In this document: positions 36,299 to 44,916 of the stretch, in pieces
Numbering within the stretch: position 1 is the stretch's first letter
How the letters are laid out: every line of letters begins with the position of its first letter
Origin: Aquipseudomonas ullengensis
Lineage (GTDB): Bacteria > Pseudomonadota > Gammaproteobacteria > Pseudomonadales > Pseudomonadaceae
Reading direction: 5' to 3'
DNA: 64,000 nucleotides
NCBI RefSeq assembly: GCF_014174475.1
Contig: NZ_JACJUD010000001.1
Location: 1,054,001-1,118,000 of the forward strand
Position numbers and translations under genes: made by a program
The notes under the pieces: model-generated
What the model was told of the DNA's origin: nothing
The model's input: only the letters and a program-made list of their open reading frames with translations
Database searches by the model: none

Positions 36299-36700
36299 AT
36301 GACCGTCGCCTTTCCGATCCGCAAGGAATGCCCGCCCGGCCTGTGCATCTGCGAGCGTGAGCGTTTGCTGGAGCAGGCCGGCGCCGATCTACGCGTCCTG
36401 CAGCTGACCCTGCAGGAGGAAAAGCGCCTGCTCGATCGCCTGGAAAACCTCGCCGACCTGGCCGACCTCGAGCGCATGCAGGTGCGCATGCACCAGCAGC
36501 TCGGCATCGCCGTGCAGATCACCCCGAGCTTCAACGAGGTGCGCACCATGCGTGGCATCAGCATCGTCGTCGAGGCGCTGCCAGGGCTATGCCGCAAGAC
36601 CCGTCAGGCCATCCCCACGGCAATCCGCCGCAGCCTGGAACGGCATCCGGAAATCGCCTACGCGATCCTCAACTCAAACGACCTGCTGCGCGACGCCTGA
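36299..36700 (+). CDS. Conserved hypothetical protein with N-terminal cysteine cluster
   Basis: This 133-residue soluble protein starts at ATG 36299. The N-terminus has three cysteines (Cys11, Cys16, Cys18 in CPPGLCICERERLL), followed by a predicted coiled-coil (about 25-62, LRVLQLTLQEEKRLLDRLEN). I do not recognise the family. The cysteines could bind metal or be redox active. Codon use is like the neighbours. It is just upstream of the LexA-controlled radical SAM gene but has a separate promoter region. Confidence 0.75.
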   Translation: MTVAFPIRKECPPGLCICERERLLEQAGADLRVLQLTLQEEKRLLDRLENLADLADLERMQVRMHQQLGIAVQITPSFNEVRTMRGISIVVEALPGLCRKTRQAIPTAIRRSLERHPEIAYAILNSNDLLRDA

Positions 36701-36743
36701 CCATTCGGCAGCGCCGGCTTGTGGCTGTGGATGACTCGTTATA

Positions 36744-36759
36744 CTGTGTTTATATACAG
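36744..36759. promoter_or_regulatory. LexA (SOS) box upstream of the radical SAM gene
   Basis: CTGT-GTTTATAT-ACAG is a full match to the gammaproteobacterial LexA consensus CTG-N10-CAG with flanking TA symmetry (TACTGT/ACAGTA). It ends 17 bp before the ATG at 36777. P. aeruginosa PA0069 of the same family is a reported LexA regulon member, which agrees. Confidence 0.9.
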
Positions 36760-36776
36760 TATTTGAGTGCCCCGCC

Positions 36777-37835
36777 ATGTCGATCATTCCGCCCCGCGGT
36801 CGTGGTACCGCCAGCAATCCGCACAACCGCTTTGCCCCGACTCGCTCGCAGGTCGAGGACGATGGCTGGTTCCAGGACGAAACGCCGCCGAGCCTGGCCA
36901 CCGAGGTACGCCGCGAGCAGGCGAAGACGGTGATCAGTCGCAACCAGTCGCCGGATGTCGGCTTCGACCGCTCGGTGAACCCCTATCGCGGCTGCGAGCA
37001 CGGCTGCATCTACTGCTTCGCTCGCCCCAGCCATGCCTACTGGGACCTGTCGCCGGGCATCGATTTCGAAACCAAGCTGATCGCCAAGACCAACCTGGCT
37101 GATCGCCTGGAAGAGGAGCTGGGCAAACCGGGCTATGTGCCGCGACCGATTGCGCTGGGCATCAACACCGATGGCTACCAGCCCATCGAGCGTGAATACC
37201 AGCTGACCCGCCGCGCGCTGGAAATCCTCCTGCGTTTTCGTCACCCGGTGACCATCATCACCAAGAGCTCGCTGATCCTGCGTGACCTCGACCTGCTCGA
37301 GGAGCTGGCCAGCCGCAATCTGGTCAGCGTGGCGTTCAGCCTGACCACCCTGGATGACGAACTGAAACGCATCATGGAGCCGCGCACCGCTTCGCCCTCC
37401 GCCCGGCTGCGGGCCATGCGCACGCTGGGTGAGCACCGTGTGCCGGTCAGCGTGATCACCGCGCCGATCATCCCGATGATCAATGACATGGAGCTGGAAG
37501 CGCTGCTCGAAGCGGCGCGCGATGCCGGCGCGCGCTCCGCCGGCTATGTACTGCTGCGCTTGCCGCTGGAGATCGCCGAGCTGTTCGAGGAATGGCTGCA
37601 GGCGCACTTTCCCGAGCGTGCCGCCCATGTGATGAGCCTGATCCGCCAGTCCCGCGGCGGCCGCAACTACGACAGCCAGTTCGGCACGCGCATGCGTGGT
37701 GAGGGCATCTTCGCCGACCTGCTGGCGCAGCGCTTCGCCCTGGCGCGCAAGCGTTTGGGCCTCAATCACCGCGAGGGCTTCAACCTCGATTGCAGCCAGT
37801 TCGCCCCGCCTGGCCGGCAAATGGCCCTGCTGTAA
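36777..37835 (+). CDS. Radical SAM protein of the PA0069 family
   Basis: This 352-residue protein holds a CxxxCxxC iron-sulphur motif (Cys73, Cys77, Cys80, in YRGCEHGCIYCFARPSHAY). It belongs to the group of radical SAM proteins distantly like spore photoproduct lyase. A LexA box precedes it, so induction by DNA damage is likely; a DNA repair or damage-response role is inferred, and the reaction is unknown. Confidence 0.92.
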   Translation: MSIIPPRGRGTASNPHNRFAPTRSQVEDDGWFQDETPPSLATEVRREQAKTVISRNQSPDVGFDRSVNPYRGCEHGCIYCFARPSHAYWDLSPGIDFETKLIAKTNLADRLEEELGKPGYVPRPIALGINTDGYQPIEREYQLTRRALEILLRFRHPVTIITKSSLILRDLDLLEELASRNLVSVAFSLTTLDDELKRIMEPRTASPSARLRAMRTLGEHRVPVSVITAPIIPMINDMELEALLEAARDAGARSAGYVLLRLPLEIAELFEEWLQAHFPERAAHVMSLIRQSRGGRNYDSQFGTRMRGEGIFADLLAQRFALARKRLGLNHREGFNLDCSQFAPPGRQMALL

Positions 37836-37920
37836 TTTGTGACTCTTCAAGGCTGGCAACTGTCCGCATGGCGGGTCGATAATTCGCCCCAGCGCAACGG
37901 TTCAGCATGAGGTAGACGCA

Positions 37921-38646
37921 ATGCCCTACAAGCACAACGCCATTCCCCTGCAGGCGCGTACTGCGCCAGAGAGCGCCGACGAAGCGCTGAACGCCATAGT
38001 CGGAGGCTTCAAGCGCTTCCGCAACGAGGTCTTCCCGCAGCAGGAAGAGCTGTTCAAGGCGCTGGCCAGCGCGCAGAACCCGCGGGCCATGTTCATCACC
38101 TGCGCCGACTCGCGCATCGTCCCCGAGCTGATCACCCAGAGCGCGCCGGGCGACCTGTTCGTCACCCGCAACGTCGGCAACGTGGTGCCCGCCTACGGGC
38201 AGATGATGGGCGGCGTATCCACCGCCATCGAGTACGCGGTGCTGGCCCTGGGCGTGCAGCATATCATCGTCTGTGGCCACTCGGACTGTGGCGCGATGAA
38301 GGCGGTGCTGGCCCCTGAGACCCTGGAACGCATGCCGACGGTGAAGGCCTGGCTGCGCCATAGCGAAGTGGCGCTCAGGGTGGTCGAGGAGAACTGCGGT
38401 TGCGGTGGCGATGACACCCTGAGCGTCCTCACCGAGGAGAACGTGGTGGCCCAGCTCAATCACCTGTGCACCCACCCCTCGGTGGCGGCGAGGGTGGCCA
38501 ATGGTCAGCTGTTCATCCACGGCTGGGTCTACGACATCGAGACCAGTGCGATCCGTGCCTACGACGCCGAGAGCGGGCGCTTCCTGCCCCTGGACGGCGA
38601 CGTGGTGCCGATGGCCACGCCCAAGGCGCGCTACCAGCCGCTGTGA
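37921..38646 (+). CDS. Beta-class carbonic anhydrase
   Basis: This 241-residue enzyme interconverts carbon dioxide and bicarbonate. Zinc ligands Cys61, His120 and Cys123 and the Asp63-Arg65 dyad are present in ITCADSRIV and VCGHSDCGAM. The N-terminal arm and length match the psCA-type enzymes of Pseudomonas. It is monocistronic, and a terminator follows its stop. Confidence 0.95.
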   Translation: MPYKHNAIPLQARTAPESADEALNAIVGGFKRFRNEVFPQQEELFKALASAQNPRAMFITCADSRIVPELITQSAPGDLFVTRNVGNVVPAYGQMMGGVSTAIEYAVLALGVQHIIVCGHSDCGAMKAVLAPETLERMPTVKAWLRHSEVALRVVEENCGCGGDDTLSVLTEENVVAQLNHLCTHPSVAARVANGQLFIHGWVYDIETSAIRAYDAESGRFLPLDGDVVPMATPKARYQPL

Positions 38647-38648
38647 AA

Positions 38649-38678
38649 CAACAAGGCCCGCAATCGCGGGCCTTGTTG
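38649..38678. terminator. Bidirectional hairpin terminator
   Basis: CAACAAGGCCCGC / GCGGGCCTTGTTG forms a perfect 13 bp stem with loop AATC, between the carbonic anhydrase stop at 38646 and the convergent gene's stop at 38693. Confidence 0.85.
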
Positions 38679-38692
38679 CATCTGACCGTGGT

Positions 38693-39334
38693 TCAGGCCG
38701 GCAGGCCCAACTCCACACCCAGCTGGCGCGACAGGCATGGCCAGTTCTGCCAGGCCGCCAGCGTCTGCGGGCTGGATAGGCGTGCGCGGTACTCCTGCAC
38801 CGAGCTTTGCTGGAACACGTCTTCACTGAGCATGCCATCGACCGCGTGGTGCACGGCCTCATCCAGCTGGTTGGCGAACGGCTCGCCGATCAGCTGGTGG
38901 GCGATCAGGTTGGCCACCGTGGTATCCAGCGGGATCAGCGGCTGGCCAAGGTGGGCGATATAGCGGTCGTTGACCTCCTCGACCAGGCGATGGGCCAGGT
39001 ACGACTCGTCGAGCAGGGCGTCCAGGCCCTGATGCCCTTCCAGCAGCGCTGGCGGGCTGAGGAAGAACTGCTCGGCCAACTTCAGCACCGGCTTCACCTG
39101 AGCCTCGATCCCGGCATCGCGGGCCACGGCGTGGGCCGCATCCAGCACGTCCGGCACCTGCTCGATATAGGCAGCGACAAAGCGCTCCAGCACGCCCTGG
39201 GCATCATTGGCGGGCAACTGGATCGTTGGGTGCAGGCGCGCCAACTGACCTTCCAGCTGGTGGGCCAGATGACCGGTGCTGGCTTCATGGCCGAGGGCTT
39301 TCTGGATTAGCTCGCGCAAGGCAGGGGTATTCAT
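38693..39334 (-). CDS. Conserved hypothetical protein (PA0104-like)
   Basis: This 213-residue soluble, mostly helical protein has no motif that I recognise. The start at ATG 39334 (MNTPALRELIQKALGHEAS) has a GGAG site 6 bases upstream; the in-frame ATG at 39364 does not. In P. aeruginosa a hypothetical gene holds the same place between carbonic anhydrase and coxB, as I recall, so the position looks conserved. It is read leftward, divergent from the cytochrome oxidase operon. Confidence 0.8.
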   Translation of the reverse strand: MNTPALRELIQKALGHEASTGHLAHQLEGQLARLHPTIQLPANDAQGVLERFVAAYIEQVPDVLDAAHAVARDAGIEAQVKPVLKLAEQFFLSPPALLEGHQGLDALLDESYLAHRLVEEVNDRYIAHLGQPLIPLDTTVANLIAHQLIGEPFANQLDEAVHHAVDGMLSEDVFQQSSVQEYRARLSSPQTLAAWQNWPCLSRQLGVELGLPA

Positions 39335-39706
39335 GACGGCTCCTATGACAAGGACATGACTCAAACGAGCATTGACATTAGCTGCCCGAAAACGAGGTTT
39401 AAGAACCGATTGTCATAATTTTTTAATGTTTATGCACGGTCGCTATAACAAGCGCAGGTGTCTGCGCTGCATGCCGCGCCTCTCTAGGGCTACAGAGAGG
39501 AGGGCAAAAGCGTCCGCTATTTTTCCAGTTGCGTTGTGCAGACGCGCTCGCTGTCTATAATCGAACTCGCAAGGCGTGAACCTGATGGAACCGGACGGGC
39601 TTCGGCACGGAGAGGTTTCGACAGATGTAGCCAGCCGTTTTGGCAGTCGATCCCTTTGCCGCAGGCTTAGCCGGCGGGATAACAAGAACAACGAGGGGAA
39701 CCCGCA
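39335..39706 (+). promoter_or_regulatory. Cox operon promoter and long leader
   Basis: This 372 bp gap holds no credible gene. TTGTGC (39534-39539) and TATAAT (39556-39561), spaced 16 bp, form a sigma-70-like promoter about 140 bp before coxB. The leader contains several short dyads and ends with a GAGGGG ribosome site. The part nearer 39335 is AT-rich and could serve the divergent hypothetical gene. Confidence 0.55.
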
Positions 39707-40831
39707 ATGATGCGACATCCACGAGTCTGGGTGGGCCTACTGCTGTGGCTGGCATTCAGCTCGGCGCAAGCCGCCTGGACGGTGAACATGACACCCGGGG
39801 TCACCGAGGTCAGCCGCACCGTTTTCGATCTGCACATGACCATTTTCTGGATCTGCGTCGTGATCGGCGTGCTGGTATTCGGCGCCATGTTCTGGTCGAT
39901 GCTGATCCACCGCCGCTCCACCGGCCAGCAGCCGGCCCACTTCCATGAAAGCACCACGGTGGAGATCCTCTGGACCATCGTGCCGTTCGTGATTCTGGTG
40001 GTGATGGCGGTACCGGCGACCAAGACGCTGATCGATATCTACGACACCTCCGAGTCTGATTTGGATATCCAGGTCACCGGCTACCAGTGGAAGTGGCACT
40101 ACAAATACCTGGGCCAGGATGTTGAGTTCTTCAGCAACCTGTCCACGCCCCAGGAACAGATCCACAACCAGGCCAAGAAGGACGAGCACTACCTGTTGGA
40201 GGTCGACCAGCCTCTGGTGGTGCCGGTCGGCGCCAAGGTGCGCTTCCTGATTACCTCGGCGGATGTGATCCATGCCTGGTGGGTGCCGGCCCTGGCGGTG
40301 AAGAAAGACGCCATCCCCGGCTTCGTCAACGAATCCTGGACCCGTATCGAGAAGCCCGGAATCTTCCGTGGCCAGTGCGCCGAGCTGTGCGGCAAGGACC
40401 ACGGCTTCATGCCGATCGTGGTCGAGGCCAAGTCCAAGGAAGACTTCGCCAAGTGGCTGGCCGAGCGCAAGGAGGAAACGGCCAAGCTCAAGGAACTGAC
40501 CGAGAAGGAATGGACCCGCGAAGAGCTGGTCGCGCGTGGCGACAAGGTCTACCACACCACCTGCGTCGCCTGTCACCAGGCTGAGGGCCAGGGCCTGCCG
40601 CCGATGTTCCCGGCACTCAAGGGCTCGAAGATCGCCACCGGGCCGAAAGAGGGCCACCTGGATATCGTTTTCCATGGCAAGCCAGGCACCTCCATGGCCG
40701 CCTTCGGCAAGCAATTGTCGGAAGTGGATATCGCCGCGGTCATCACCTACGAGCGCAACGCCTGGGGTAACAACATGGGCGACATGGTCACCCCGAAAGA
40801 CGTGCTCGCCCTCAAACAGGCTCAGGAGTAA
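39707..40831 (+). CDS. coxB: Cytochrome c oxidase subunit II, caa3 type
   Basis: This 374-residue protein has a signal-like N-terminus, two membrane spans, a CuA domain (ligands His189, Cys224, Cys228, His232, Met235, in CAELCGKDHGFM) and a C-terminal cytochrome c domain with CVACH (286-290). It takes electrons from cytochrome c and passes them to subunit I. The haem-c fusion marks the caa3 type. It is first in the operon, 4 bp before coxA. Confidence 0.97.
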   Translation: MMRHPRVWVGLLLWLAFSSAQAAWTVNMTPGVTEVSRTVFDLHMTIFWICVVIGVLVFGAMFWSMLIHRRSTGQQPAHFHESTTVEILWTIVPFVILVVMAVPATKTLIDIYDTSESDLDIQVTGYQWKWHYKYLGQDVEFFSNLSTPQEQIHNQAKKDEHYLLEVDQPLVVPVGAKVRFLITSADVIHAWWVPALAVKKDAIPGFVNESWTRIEKPGIFRGQCAELCGKDHGFMPIVVEAKSKEDFAKWLAERKEETAKLKELTEKEWTREELVARGDKVYHTTCVACHQAEGQGLPPMFPALKGSKIATGPKEGHLDIVFHGKPGTSMAAFGKQLSEVDIAAVITYERNAWGNNMGDMVTPKDVLALKQAQE

Positions 40832-40835
40832 GGAC

Positions 40836-42428
40836 ATGAGTGCAGTGATCGATTCGCATGGTCATGCCGGGCATGACCACCACCATGGGCCGGCCAAGGG
40901 CCTGATGCGCTGGGTGCTGACCACCAACCACAAAGACATCGGCACCATGTACCTGTGGTTTAGCTTCGCCATGTTCCTCCTCGGCGGTTCGATGGCGATG
41001 GTGATTCGTGCCGAACTGTTCCAGCCCGGCCTGCAGATCGTGCAGCCGGAGTTCTTCAACCAGATGACCACCATGCACGGCCTGATCATGGTCTTCGGTG
41101 CGGTGATGCCGGCGTTCGTCGGCCTCGCCAACTGGATGATCCCGCTAATGGTCGGCGCGCCAGACATGGCTCTGCCGCGCATGAACAACTTCAGCTTCTG
41201 GCTGCTTCCGGCGGCCTTCGGCATGCTGGTCAGCACGCTGTTCAGCGAAGGCGGCGGGCCGAACTTCGGCTGGACGTTCTACGCGCCGCTGTCGACCACC
41301 TACGCGCCGGAGTCGGTGACCTTCTTCATCTTTGCCGTGCACCTGATGGGTATCAGTTCGATCATGGGCGCGATCAACGTGGTCGCCACCATCCTCAACT
41401 TGCGCGCGCCCGGCATGACCCTGATGAAGATGCCGCTGTTCGTCTGGACCTGGCTGATCACCGCCTTTCTGCTGATCGCGGTGATGCCGGTGCTGGCCGG
41501 CTGCGTGACCATGATGCTGATGGACATCCACTTCGGTACCAGCTTCTTCAGTGCGGCTGGTGGTGGCGACCCGGTGCTGTTCCAACACGTGTTCTGGTTC
41601 TTCGGCCACCCCGAGGTGTACATCATGATCCTGCCCGCCTTCGGTGCGGTCAGCGCGATCATCCCGGCCTTCGCGCGCAAGCCGTTGTTTGGCTACACCT
41701 CGATGGTCTACGCCACCGCGTCGATCGCCTTCCTGTCGTTCATCGTCTGGGCGCACCACATGTTCACCGTCGGCATCCCGCTGACCGGTGAGCTGTTCTT
41801 CATGTACGCCACCATGCTGATCGCCGTGCCCACCGGGGTGAAGGTGTTCAACTGGGCCAGCACCATGTGGCAGGGCTCGATGACCTTCGAAACACCGATG
41901 CTGTTCGCCGTGGCCTTCGTCATCCTGTTTACCATCGGCGGTTTCTCCGGGCTGATGCTGGCCATCGCTCCGGCGGACTTCCAGTACCACGACACTTACT
42001 TCGTGGTGGCGCACTTCCACTACGTGCTGGTGCCCGGCGCGATCTTCGGCATCTTCGCCTCGGCCTACTACTGGCTGCCGAAATGGACCGGCCACATGTA
42101 CGACGAGACCCTCGGCAAGCTGCACTTTTGGCTGAGTTTCATCGGCATGAACATGGCGTTCTTCCCGATGCACTTTGTCGGCCTGGCCGGCATGCCGCGG
42201 CGGATTCCGGATTACAACCTGCAGTTCGCCGACTTCAACATGATCTCGTCGATCGGCGCGTTCACCTTCGGCGCCACACAGTTGTTCTTCCTGTTCATCG
42301 TCATCAAGTGCATCCGTGGCGGCAAGCCGGCCGGGGACAAACCGTGGGACGGGGCCGAAGGGCTGGAGTGGACAGTGCCTTCGCCGGCGCCGTACCACAC
42401 CTTCAGCACACCGCCGGAAGTGAAGTAG
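40836..42428 (+). CDS. coxA: Cytochrome c oxidase subunit I
   Basis: This 530-residue haem-copper oxidase core has about twelve spans. Conserved parts include the N-terminal TTNHKDIGTMYLWF, WFFGHPEVYIMILPAFG (CuB His and the cross-linked Tyr), IVWAHHMFTVG and HDTYFVVAHFHYV (haem a and a3 ligands). An N-terminal histidine-rich stretch, HGHAGHDHHHG, is notable. It pumps protons while reducing oxygen to water. Confidence 0.98.
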   Translation: MSAVIDSHGHAGHDHHHGPAKGLMRWVLTTNHKDIGTMYLWFSFAMFLLGGSMAMVIRAELFQPGLQIVQPEFFNQMTTMHGLIMVFGAVMPAFVGLANWMIPLMVGAPDMALPRMNNFSFWLLPAAFGMLVSTLFSEGGGPNFGWTFYAPLSTTYAPESVTFFIFAVHLMGISSIMGAINVVATILNLRAPGMTLMKMPLFVWTWLITAFLLIAVMPVLAGCVTMMLMDIHFGTSFFSAAGGGDPVLFQHVFWFFGHPEVYIMILPAFGAVSAIIPAFARKPLFGYTSMVYATASIAFLSFIVWAHHMFTVGIPLTGELFFMYATMLIAVPTGVKVFNWASTMWQGSMTFETPMLFAVAFVILFTIGGFSGLMLAIAPADFQYHDTYFVVAHFHYVLVPGAIFGIFASAYYWLPKWTGHMYDETLGKLHFWLSFIGMNMAFFPMHFVGLAGMPRRIPDYNLQFADFNMISSIGAFTFGATQLFFLFIVIKCIRGGKPAGDKPWDGAEGLEWTVPSPAPYHTFSTPPEVK

Positions 42429-42438
42429 GAGCCGCGCC

Positions 42439-42990
42439 GTGAGCGAAGCCCTGGCCAACCGTCGCCTGGTCACCCGCTTGCTGGTGGTCGTGGTGGTGAT
42501 GTTCTGCTTTGGCGTGTTCGTCTTGCCGCCGTTCTATGACGCGATGTGCCAGGCGTTTGGCATCAATGGCAAGACGGCCAAGCCGTACCAGGGCACGCAG
42601 GTGGTGGACGAGGCGCGCCAGGTGCGCGTGCAGTTCCTCGCCACCAACTCTGCGGACATGGTCTGGGAGTTCGGCCCCAAGGCGGATGATCTGGTGGTGT
42701 ACCCGGGGGCCAGCAACGAGATGCTGTTCGTTGCCTACAACCCCACCGATCACCCGATGACTGCCCAGGCCATTCCCAGCGTCGCGCCGTCCAAGGCAGC
42801 CGCCTACTTTCACAAGACCGAGTGCTTCTGCTTCACCCAGCAGGTTCTGCAGCCGGGTGAGCGCATCGAAATGCCAGTGCGCTTCATCGTCGACCGCGAT
42901 TTGCCCGCCGACGTGAAGCACCTGACGCTGGCCTACACCCTGTTCGATATCACTGCGCGTAAACCGCCCGTCGCGCAGGCGACTCCATAA
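42439..42990 (+). CDS. ctaG: Cytochrome c oxidase assembly protein, copper chaperone
   Basis: This 183-residue Cox11-type protein has one N-terminal membrane span and a periplasmic domain with the copper-binding CFCF pair (Cys129, Cys131, in KTECFCFTQQ). It delivers copper to the CuB site of subunit I. It begins at GTG 42439, 10 bp after coxA. Confidence 0.95.
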   Translation: MSEALANRRLVTRLLVVVVVMFCFGVFVLPPFYDAMCQAFGINGKTAKPYQGTQVVDEARQVRVQFLATNSADMVWEFGPKADDLVVYPGASNEMLFVAYNPTDHPMTAQAIPSVAPSKAAAYFHKTECFCFTQQVLQPGERIEMPVRFIVDRDLPADVKHLTLAYTLFDITARKPPVAQATP

Positions 42991-43001
42991 GGAGAATAAG
43001 A

Positions 43002-43889
43002 ATGTCGAGTCATGAGAACTACTACGTTCCCGCCCAGAGCAAGTGGCCGATCATTGCCACCGCCGGCATGCTCATCACGGTCTATGGCCTGGGCACCTGG
43101 TTCAACGATATCAAGGCTGACCGCCCGGACTCCCACGGCCCGCTGCTGTTCTTCATCGGCGGCCTGTTCCTCGCCTACATGCTGTTCGGCTGGTTCGGCG
43201 CGGTGATCAAGGAGAGCCGCGAGGGCCTGTACAGCCCGCAGATGGACCGCTCGTTCCGCTGGGGCATGAGCTGGTTCATCTTCTCCGAGGTGATGTTCTT
43301 CGTCGCCTTCTTCGGGGCGCTGTTCTACGTGCGTACCTGGGCCGGGCCCTGGCTGGGGGGCGAAGGCGATAAGGGTGTGGCCAACATGCTCTGGCCGAAC
43401 TTCCAGTACAGCTGGCCGCTGCTGAACACGCCGGACCCCAAACTGTTCCCGGGTCCGAAGGACGTGATCAGCCCGTGGCACCTGCCGCTGATCAACACCA
43501 TCCTGCTAGTGACCTCCAGCTTCACCGTGACCTTCGCTCACCACGCGCTGAAGAAGGATCACCGTGGCCCGTTGAAATTCTGGCTGGCACTGACCGTATT
43601 GCTGGGTATCTGCTTCCTGATCCTGCAGGCCTACGAATACTACGAGGCGTATCACCACCTGGGGCTGACCCTGGGCTCGGGGATCTACGGCGCGACGTTC
43701 TTCATGCTCACCGGCTTCCACGGCGCGCATGTGACGATGGGGGCGCTGATCCTCACGGTGATGCTGGTGCGGGTGATGAAGGGGCACTTCAGCGGCGACA
43801 AGCACTTCGGCTTCGAGGCGGCCAGCTGGTACTGGCACTTCGTCGATGTGGTCTGGCTGGGGCTGTTTATCTTCGTCTACGTGCTGTGA
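43002..43889 (+). CDS. coxC: Cytochrome c oxidase subunit III
   Basis: This 295-residue protein has seven predicted spans. Family segments include FRWGMSWFIFSEVMFFVAFF and GFHGAHVTMGALIL, and the C-terminal WYWHFVDVVWLGLFIFVYV. It stabilises the catalytic core. It ends 4 bp before the convergent small membrane-protein gene. Confidence 0.96.
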   Translation: MSSHENYYVPAQSKWPIIATAGMLITVYGLGTWFNDIKADRPDSHGPLLFFIGGLFLAYMLFGWFGAVIKESREGLYSPQMDRSFRWGMSWFIFSEVMFFVAFFGALFYVRTWAGPWLGGEGDKGVANMLWPNFQYSWPLLNTPDPKLFPGPKDVISPWHLPLINTILLVTSSFTVTFAHHALKKDHRGPLKFWLALTVLLGICFLILQAYEYYEAYHHLGLTLGSGIYGATFFMLTGFHGAHVTMGALILTVMLVRVMKGHFSGDKHFGFEAASWYWHFVDVVWLGLFIFVYVL

Positions 43890-43893
43890 GGCT

Positions 43894-44097
43894 TTACCAG
43901 GTGACGTGACTGGCCAGCTGACCGCTGTAGAAGCCCCAGGCGATCAACGCCACGGTGAGGGCGGTCAGGCTTACCCGAACACTCAACGAATTGACCACGC
44001 GTGAACCACGGCCCTCATCCCTGACCAGGAAGAACAGGCCGCTGAACAGACTGACCAGCGTGGCCAGCAGCAAGAGGACGATCGCGGCTTTGAGCAT
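43894..44097 (-). CDS. DUF2909 small twin-span membrane protein
   Basis: This 67-residue protein has two hydrophobic segments (AIVLLLLATLVSLFSGLFFLV and SLTALTVALIAWGFYSGQL) around a basic loop, typical of DUF2909. It is read against the oxidase operon and is divergent from SURF1. It probably helps oxidase assembly, but that is from context only. The longer upstream frame is not conserved sequence. Confidence 0.82.
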   Translation of the reverse strand: MLKAAIVLLLLATLVSLFSGLFFLVRDEGRGSRVVNSLSVRVSLTALTVALIAWGFYSGQLASHVTW

Positions 44098-44172
44098 GCG
44101 TGACTCCGGGGGATGGGAAATGGGGTGCCGTATCAGTATAGCCAGCCAGGTTGTGGCTTTCGGCAGGCAACG

Positions 44173-44916
44173 ATGAAGACCTTTCGCCCGGGAGTTCTGC
44201 CCAGCGTGCTGGTGGCCTTGCTGCTGCCACTGCTGATCAGCCTGGGCGTCTGGCAGCTGGCACGGGCCGAGGAAAAGCGTGCGCTGCTGGCCAGCGACGA
44301 GATTCGTCGCGCGGCCACTCCCATCGGCTTGAACGAACTGGAGCAGCGTGCCGATATCGCCCATATCCGCGTGCGCCTGCATGGCCAGTTCGACGAGCGC
44401 CACAGCCTGCTGCTCGACAACCGCACGCGGGCCGGCCAGGCCGGCGTCGAATTGCTGCAACCCTTCTATGACCAGGCCAGTGGCTTGTGGCTGCTGGTCA
44501 ATCGCGGCTGGATGCCCTGGCCGGACCGGCGTATCCCCGTCTCCTTCACCACCCCGGCAGAGCCCCTGCAGCTGGTCGCGCAGGTCTACGTGCCGCCGGG
44601 CGCCACCTTCCAGTTGCAGCAGGATGCGCAAAGCGGCGACTGGCCACGGCTGATCAACCGGGTCGATGCGCAGGCGCTGTGGCAACAACTCGGCCGTGGC
44701 GGCATGGCGCAGGAAGTACGCCTCGAGCCGGGCCCGGCCAGCCTGCGTATCGACTGGCCGGTGGTGAGCATGGCCCCGGAACAACATACCGGCTATGCGG
44801 TGCAGTGGTTCGCCTTGGCCGCTGCACTGCTGTGCCTCTACATCTATCTCGGTTTGCATACCGCGCGGGAGAAAAACCATGAGTCCAGCCATGAATCCAG
44901 CCATCCCCAGCTCTGA
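44173..44916 (+). CDS. SURF1 family cytochrome oxidase assembly protein
   Basis: This 247-residue protein has one span at each end (VLVALLLPLLISLGVWQLARA and FALAAALLCLYIYLGL) with the SURF1 domain between them, including the conserved GWMPWPDR. SURF1 helps insert haem a into subunit I. It overlaps the next gene by 38 bp. The start at 44173 gives the expected short N-terminus before the first span. Confidence 0.92.
   Translation: MKTFRPGVLPSVLVALLLPLLISLGVWQLARAEEKRALLASDEIRRAATPIGLNELEQRADIAHIRVRLHGQFDERHSLLLDNRTRAGQAGVELLQPFYDQASGLWLLVNRGWMPWPDRRIPVSFTTPAEPLQLVAQVYVPPGATFQLQQDAQSGDWPRLINRVDAQALWQQLGRGGMAQEVRLEPGPASLRIDWPVVSMAPEQHTGYAVQWFALAAALLCLYIYLGLHTAREKNHESSHESSHPQL

Noticed and set aside
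36750..37859. 369-codon minus-strand frame opposite the radical SAM gene
   Set aside because: The plus-strand gene has an intact cluster-binding motif and a LexA box; the reverse frame has no recognisable features.
39372..39560. 62-codon frame in the gap before coxB
   Set aside because: No ribosome site, no hydrophobic or family pattern, and it runs through the likely promoter.
41145..42473. 442-codon minus-strand frame opposite coxA
   Set aside because: It is antisense to a clear haem-copper oxidase gene; its His/Gln-rich translation is typical of a shadow.
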